DNA of 25,262 nucleotides from Bifidobacterium breve. GTDB lineage: Bacteria > Actinomycetota > Acidimicrobiia > IMCC26256. The translations under genes were made by a program, and so were the position numbers. The notes beneath the pieces are model-generated. The model was not told where the DNA came from. It did not search any database and saw only the letters and a list, made by a program, of their open reading frames with translations. This document shows positions 22,650 to 25,262 of the stretch, in pieces. The DNA lies in the NCBI GenBank assembly GCA_945907055.1, contig CAMDSG010000006.1:1-25262 (forward strand), given 5' to 3'. How positions within the stretch are numbered: position 1 is the first letter of the stretch; each line of letters starts with the position of its first letter.

Positions 22650-22795
22650 AATTCTCCTCCCCCATCAGGCGCGTGACTAGCGCTCATAAACCTTTAGCGA
22701 ACCATTGCGAACGGCCGAAAGGTACCCGATTTGGTGCCTGTGCGCCGAAACCAAATTAGCAATTTCTAGGAGTTCAAATCCCTAGGGAGCAGCAA
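22650..22795 (-). promoter_or_regulatory. wecA–ATP synthase operon spacer with a cluster of inverted repeats
   Basis: This 146-bp spacer is the longest break upstream of the operon and the likely place of its promoter, though no clear -35/-10 pair could be chosen. It holds three inverted repeats: ATTTGGT/ACCAAAT (22729–22735 and 22750–22756), AAATT/AATTT (22753–22757 and 22761–22765, sharing bases with the first) and CTAGG/CCTAG (22766–22770 and 22781–22785). Alternative pairing between them is possible. GGAGGAG at 22654–22660 serves the first operon gene. Confidence 0.4.
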
Positions 22796-23947
22796 TTACA
22801 GCTTCTTCTGCTCGGACCCCACCCCAACAGGGGTTGTCAGCTCAAGCTCGTCCTCCCAGTCGCCTCGGCGAGGGAAGAAGAAACCGTAGAGCAGAAGCGC
22901 AAGGGCGAAAATCACGAGTGGTACGAGCGCATTGCCCTGGTCTGTGTAGGTCGGTATTAGGGCAACCCCCGAGAGGAGCGCCGTCCAGAGCCAGAGAATC
23001 GCAACGGTTCGCCTCGGACCATGCCCTAATCGCATCAGGCGGTGATGCAGGTGCTCTTTATCTGCAACGGCAAAGGATCTGCGTTTTATCAACCGTCTTA
23101 GAAAAGAAAAAGCCGTATCGATAATCGGGACCCCAAGAATTACAAACGGGATAAAGAGTGGCGCAAAGAAGAAGTACGTAACGCCGCTGTATTGGTAATC
23201 GGCTCGACCACCAATTGTGATGGTTGTGACAGCCATAAGAAGCCCGAGAAAAAGAGCCCCTGCATCCCCCATCATTATTCGCGCAGGGTGCCAGTTGTAA
23301 GGCAAGAACCCTAGGCATACACCCACAGCTATGACTGCGATTAAAGGCGCAAGGTTTGATCCCTCAAGAAACCCATTCTTAAACAACCGATCGCTATAGA
23401 GAAAGAGTGCCGTTCCTGCGATAGCGCATATCCCGCCGGCGAGACCATCAAGCCCATCGATGAGGTTGATTGCATTTGCGAATAGGACCACCATCAATAC
23501 CGTGACGACCGGGGCAAGATCAGCGGAGAGAACCACGGTGTCGTTGAGCAAGAAGGGGACGCGAAAGAAGAGCATCTGAACGCCGAATAGAGATAGCACT
23601 CCCCCGGCTAAAACCATCCCAGCGATCTTCGCTGGAGGCGATACATCCCGCAGGTCGTCGAGCGCCCCAACAGCGAACATCACTGCCGCTGCAAGCATTA
23701 CACCTAAGGGTTCAGATGACCCGTTGAACATCTCATGGAACTGGGGAATCTGTGATGCAACCGCCATAGCGACTACAAATCCGATGAACATTCCCGCTCC
23801 TCCGAGGGAGACCATCGGGCGCGTATGGATGCCGTGCGGGTTGGGGGGAACTACTGCACCAGCACGAATGGCGAGGCGACGCACGAACGGCATAACCGCG
23901 AGCGTTACTCCAAGTGCTACGAGAAACGCGACCGCGTAACCCCCCAC
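22796..23947 (-). CDS. wecA: WecA-like polyprenyl-phosphate GlcNAc-1-phosphate transferase
   Basis: A 383-residue polytopic membrane enzyme of the MraY/WecA family. 'GALDD' (94–98), 'NLIDGLDG' (161–168), 'MGDAG' (226–230) and the cytoplasmic 'HLHHR' (299–303) are the hallmark acidic and basic sites. It moves a sugar-1-phosphate, usually GlcNAc-1-P, from UDP-sugar to undecaprenyl or decaprenyl phosphate. This begins wall polymer or arabinogalactan-type linker synthesis. The place between glyA and the ATP synthase operon is that of actinobacterial wecA/rfe. The GTG start at 23947 has GAGGA close upstream and lies 9 bp after the glyA stop. Confidence 0.9.
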   Translation of the reverse strand: MGGYAVAFLVALGVTLAVMPFVRRLAIRAGAVVPPNPHGIHTRPMVSLGGAGMFIGFVVAMAVASQIPQFHEMFNGSSEPLGVMLAAAVMFAVGALDDLRDVSPPAKIAGMVLAGGVLSLFGVQMLFFRVPFLLNDTVVLSADLAPVVTVLMVVLFANAINLIDGLDGLAGGICAIAGTALFLYSDRLFKNGFLEGSNLAPLIAVIAVGVCLGFLPYNWHPARIMMGDAGALFLGLLMAVTTITIGGRADYQYSGVTYFFFAPLFIPFVILGVPIIDTAFSFLRRLIKRRSFAVADKEHLHHRLMRLGHGPRRTVAILWLWTALLSGVALIPTYTDQGNALVPLVIFALALLLYGFFFPRRGDWEDELELTTPVGVGSEQKKL

Positions 23948-23956
23948 TGTTCCTCG

Positions 23957-25219
23957 TCAGTCGTAGAGGCCGGGGTACGGCACGAAGTTGGCACAGAGCG
24001 AATTCACACGTAACAGAACAGAGGCGCATACCTGCTCGTCCTCTGGAGACCTCAGTACCTCCCCAATCATCGCAGCGATTACGGCCATCTGAGGCTCAGT
24101 CATACCTGTAGTTGTGACTGACGCGGTTCCGAGCCTGATTCCACTCGTGACGAATGGCTTCTCTGGATCGTTCGGGATTGCGTTCTTGTTGCAGACAATT
24201 CCGGCGGCGTCGAGGGCAATCTGAGCAACCTTGCCATTGACTCCAAAAGGACGTAGGTCAACGAGCACCATGTGATTATCTGTACCACCGGAGACGATTC
24301 TGAATCCCTCTGCGATTAGGCCATCTGAGAGAGCGCGAGCATTACGCACGATCTGCGCTGCATACTCCCTGAATTCCGGGCGCTGAGCCTCTGCGAAGGC
24401 AACAGCCTTTGCAGCGACTGCGTGCATAAGCGGGCCGCCCTGCAGACCGGGGAATATTGCCTTGTCTATAGCCGCGGCATGCTCTGCGCGACTCAAGATG
24501 CAGCCTGCACGCGGTCCGCGCAGAGTTTTGTGGGTAGTAAAGGTGACGACATCTGCATACGGAACTGGGGAGGGGTGCGCTCCACCTGCGATGAGTCCAG
24601 CGATGTGGGCTGCATCAACCATAAGTAGCGCCCCGACCTCGTCCGCTATCGACCTGAACTCAGCGAAATCGATTGAGCGCGGATAGGCAGTAGCCCCCGC
24701 AATGATCAACTTGGGCTGCTCTGCCACTGCGAGAGCGCGGACAGCTGCATAATCAATGCGCTCTGTCTCCGGATCAACGCCGTAAGCCACGAAGTTATAG
24801 AGGTGTCCACTGAAGTTGACAGGAGAACCATGGGTTAAGTGCCCACCCTGATCAAGGCGCAGACCCATCACCTTGTCGCCTGGGTTGAGGAGGGCAAAGT
24901 AGACAGCCATATTTGCGTTGGCGCCGGAGTGCGGCTGCACATTGGCATGCTCTGCACCGAACAATGCTTTTACACGCTCGCGCGCCAACTCCTCGGCCTC
25001 ATCAACAACTGCGTTTCCGCCGTAATAACGCTTACCCGGATAACCCTCGGAGTACTTGTTAGTGAGGGGCGATCCCTGCATTGCCATTACCGCAGGGGAG
25101 GTGAAGTTCTCAGACGCAATCATCTGAAGCGTTGAATTTTGACGATGCACTTCGCGCTTGAGAATCGCAGCGAGAGCGGGGTCGGATGCTTGTAGAGCGG
25201 AGAAGGCTGGGTCGGTCAT
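23957..25219 (-). CDS. glyA: Serine hydroxymethyltransferase
   Basis: A 420-residue PLP enzyme of standard length. 'IASENFTSPAV', 'NKYSEGYPGKRYYGG', 'NVQPHSGANANMAVY' and 'DAAHIAGLI' are present. The PLP lysine is Lys231 in 'TTHKTLRGPRAG'. It converts serine and tetrahydrofolate to glycine and methylene-tetrahydrofolate, feeding one-carbon units to nucleotide and methionine synthesis. The ATG at 25219 has AAGGA 7 nt upstream. It is probably co-transcribed with wecA. The remaining 43 bp to the window end are AT-rich, non-coding leader. Confidence 0.98.
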   Translation of the reverse strand: MTDPAFSALQASDPALAAILKREVHRQNSTLQMIASENFTSPAVMAMQGSPLTNKYSEGYPGKRYYGGNAVVDEAEELARERVKALFGAEHANVQPHSGANANMAVYFALLNPGDKVMGLRLDQGGHLTHGSPVNFSGHLYNFVAYGVDPETERIDYAAVRALAVAEQPKLIIAGATAYPRSIDFAEFRSIADEVGALLMVDAAHIAGLIAGGAHPSPVPYADVVTFTTHKTLRGPRAGCILSRAEHAAAIDKAIFPGLQGGPLMHAVAAKAVAFAEAQRPEFREYAAQIVRNARALSDGLIAEGFRIVSGGTDNHMVLVDLRPFGVNGKVAQIALDAAGIVCNKNAIPNDPEKPFVTSGIRLGTASVTTTGMTEPQMAVIAAMIGEVLRSPEDEQVCASVLLRVNSLCANFVPYPGLYD

Positions 25220-25262
25220 TTCGTAGTCCTTATGAAGTTGAGATTTATTTAAGTAGAACAGT

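Noticed and set aside
22760..22795. tRNA T-arm-like string (GTTCAAATCCC) in the wecA–atpZ spacer
   Set aside because: The T-stem has mismatches when aligned to the TTC loop, and no acceptor, D or anticodon arms could be built on either strand.

Overview
The window is a 25 kb stretch of a mid-GC bacterial chromosome, almost fully coding. No rRNA, convincing tRNA, insertion sequence, integrase, phage gene or CRISPR array was seen. It looks actinobacterial, and a member of Acidimicrobiia or a close relative is my best guess. The support is the glyA–wecA–F1Fo ATP synthase order, a MurA with aspartate in place of the usual active-site cysteine, GTG starts, one apparently leaderless promoter, and mutase/MeaB metabolism. 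The class-level call is inference from gene order and protein style, not from a search.

Left block (1–5497, all minus strand). Reading in the direction of transcription: an S9 prolyl-oligopeptidase-like peptidase, a small alpha/beta hydrolase (ATGA overlap), a crotonase-family enzyme, murA, a NifU C-terminal-domain Fe–S protein, and the first 54 codons of meaB, cut by the window edge.

Middle block (5613–12748). Three translationally coupled plus-strand genes encode a GT4 glycosyltransferase, a class I methyltransferase and a toroidal QW-repeat protein often labelled 'prenyltransferase'. They converge, with a 4-nt overlap of the stop codons, on a minus-strand run: a coenzyme-B12 acyl-CoA mutase large subunit with isobutyryl-type specificity residues, a second methyltransferase (TGATG overlap), a cytoplasmic GH29 alpha-L-fucosidase-like enzyme, and a small membrane protein. 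This is the accessory part of the window and may make or remodel a methylated glycan or glycolipid. The product is unknown.

Right-middle (12843–14737): a short-chain dehydrogenase/reductase and, divergently, glpX (class II fructose-1,6-bisphosphatase) behind a promoter that would give a nearly leaderless mRNA.

Right block (14758–25219, minus strand): glyA and wecA, then the complete ATP synthase operon AtpZ-like–atpI–atpB–atpE–atpF–atpH–atpA–atpG–atpD–atpC. Most junctions overlap or are very short. The exceptions are the two spacers flanking the c-subunit gene atpE, which are filled with several unrelated short tandem repeat arrays that begin at the preceding gene's stop codon. Together with a b subunit carrying a signal peptide and C-terminal tails on alpha and gamma, these repeats are the most unusual features here.

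Several longest-frame starts were moved downstream because a Shine-Dalgarno site, a 1–4-nt stop/start overlap, or family length favours the internal start: nifU-like, crotonase, hydrolase, fucosidase, both of its neighbours, and atpA.
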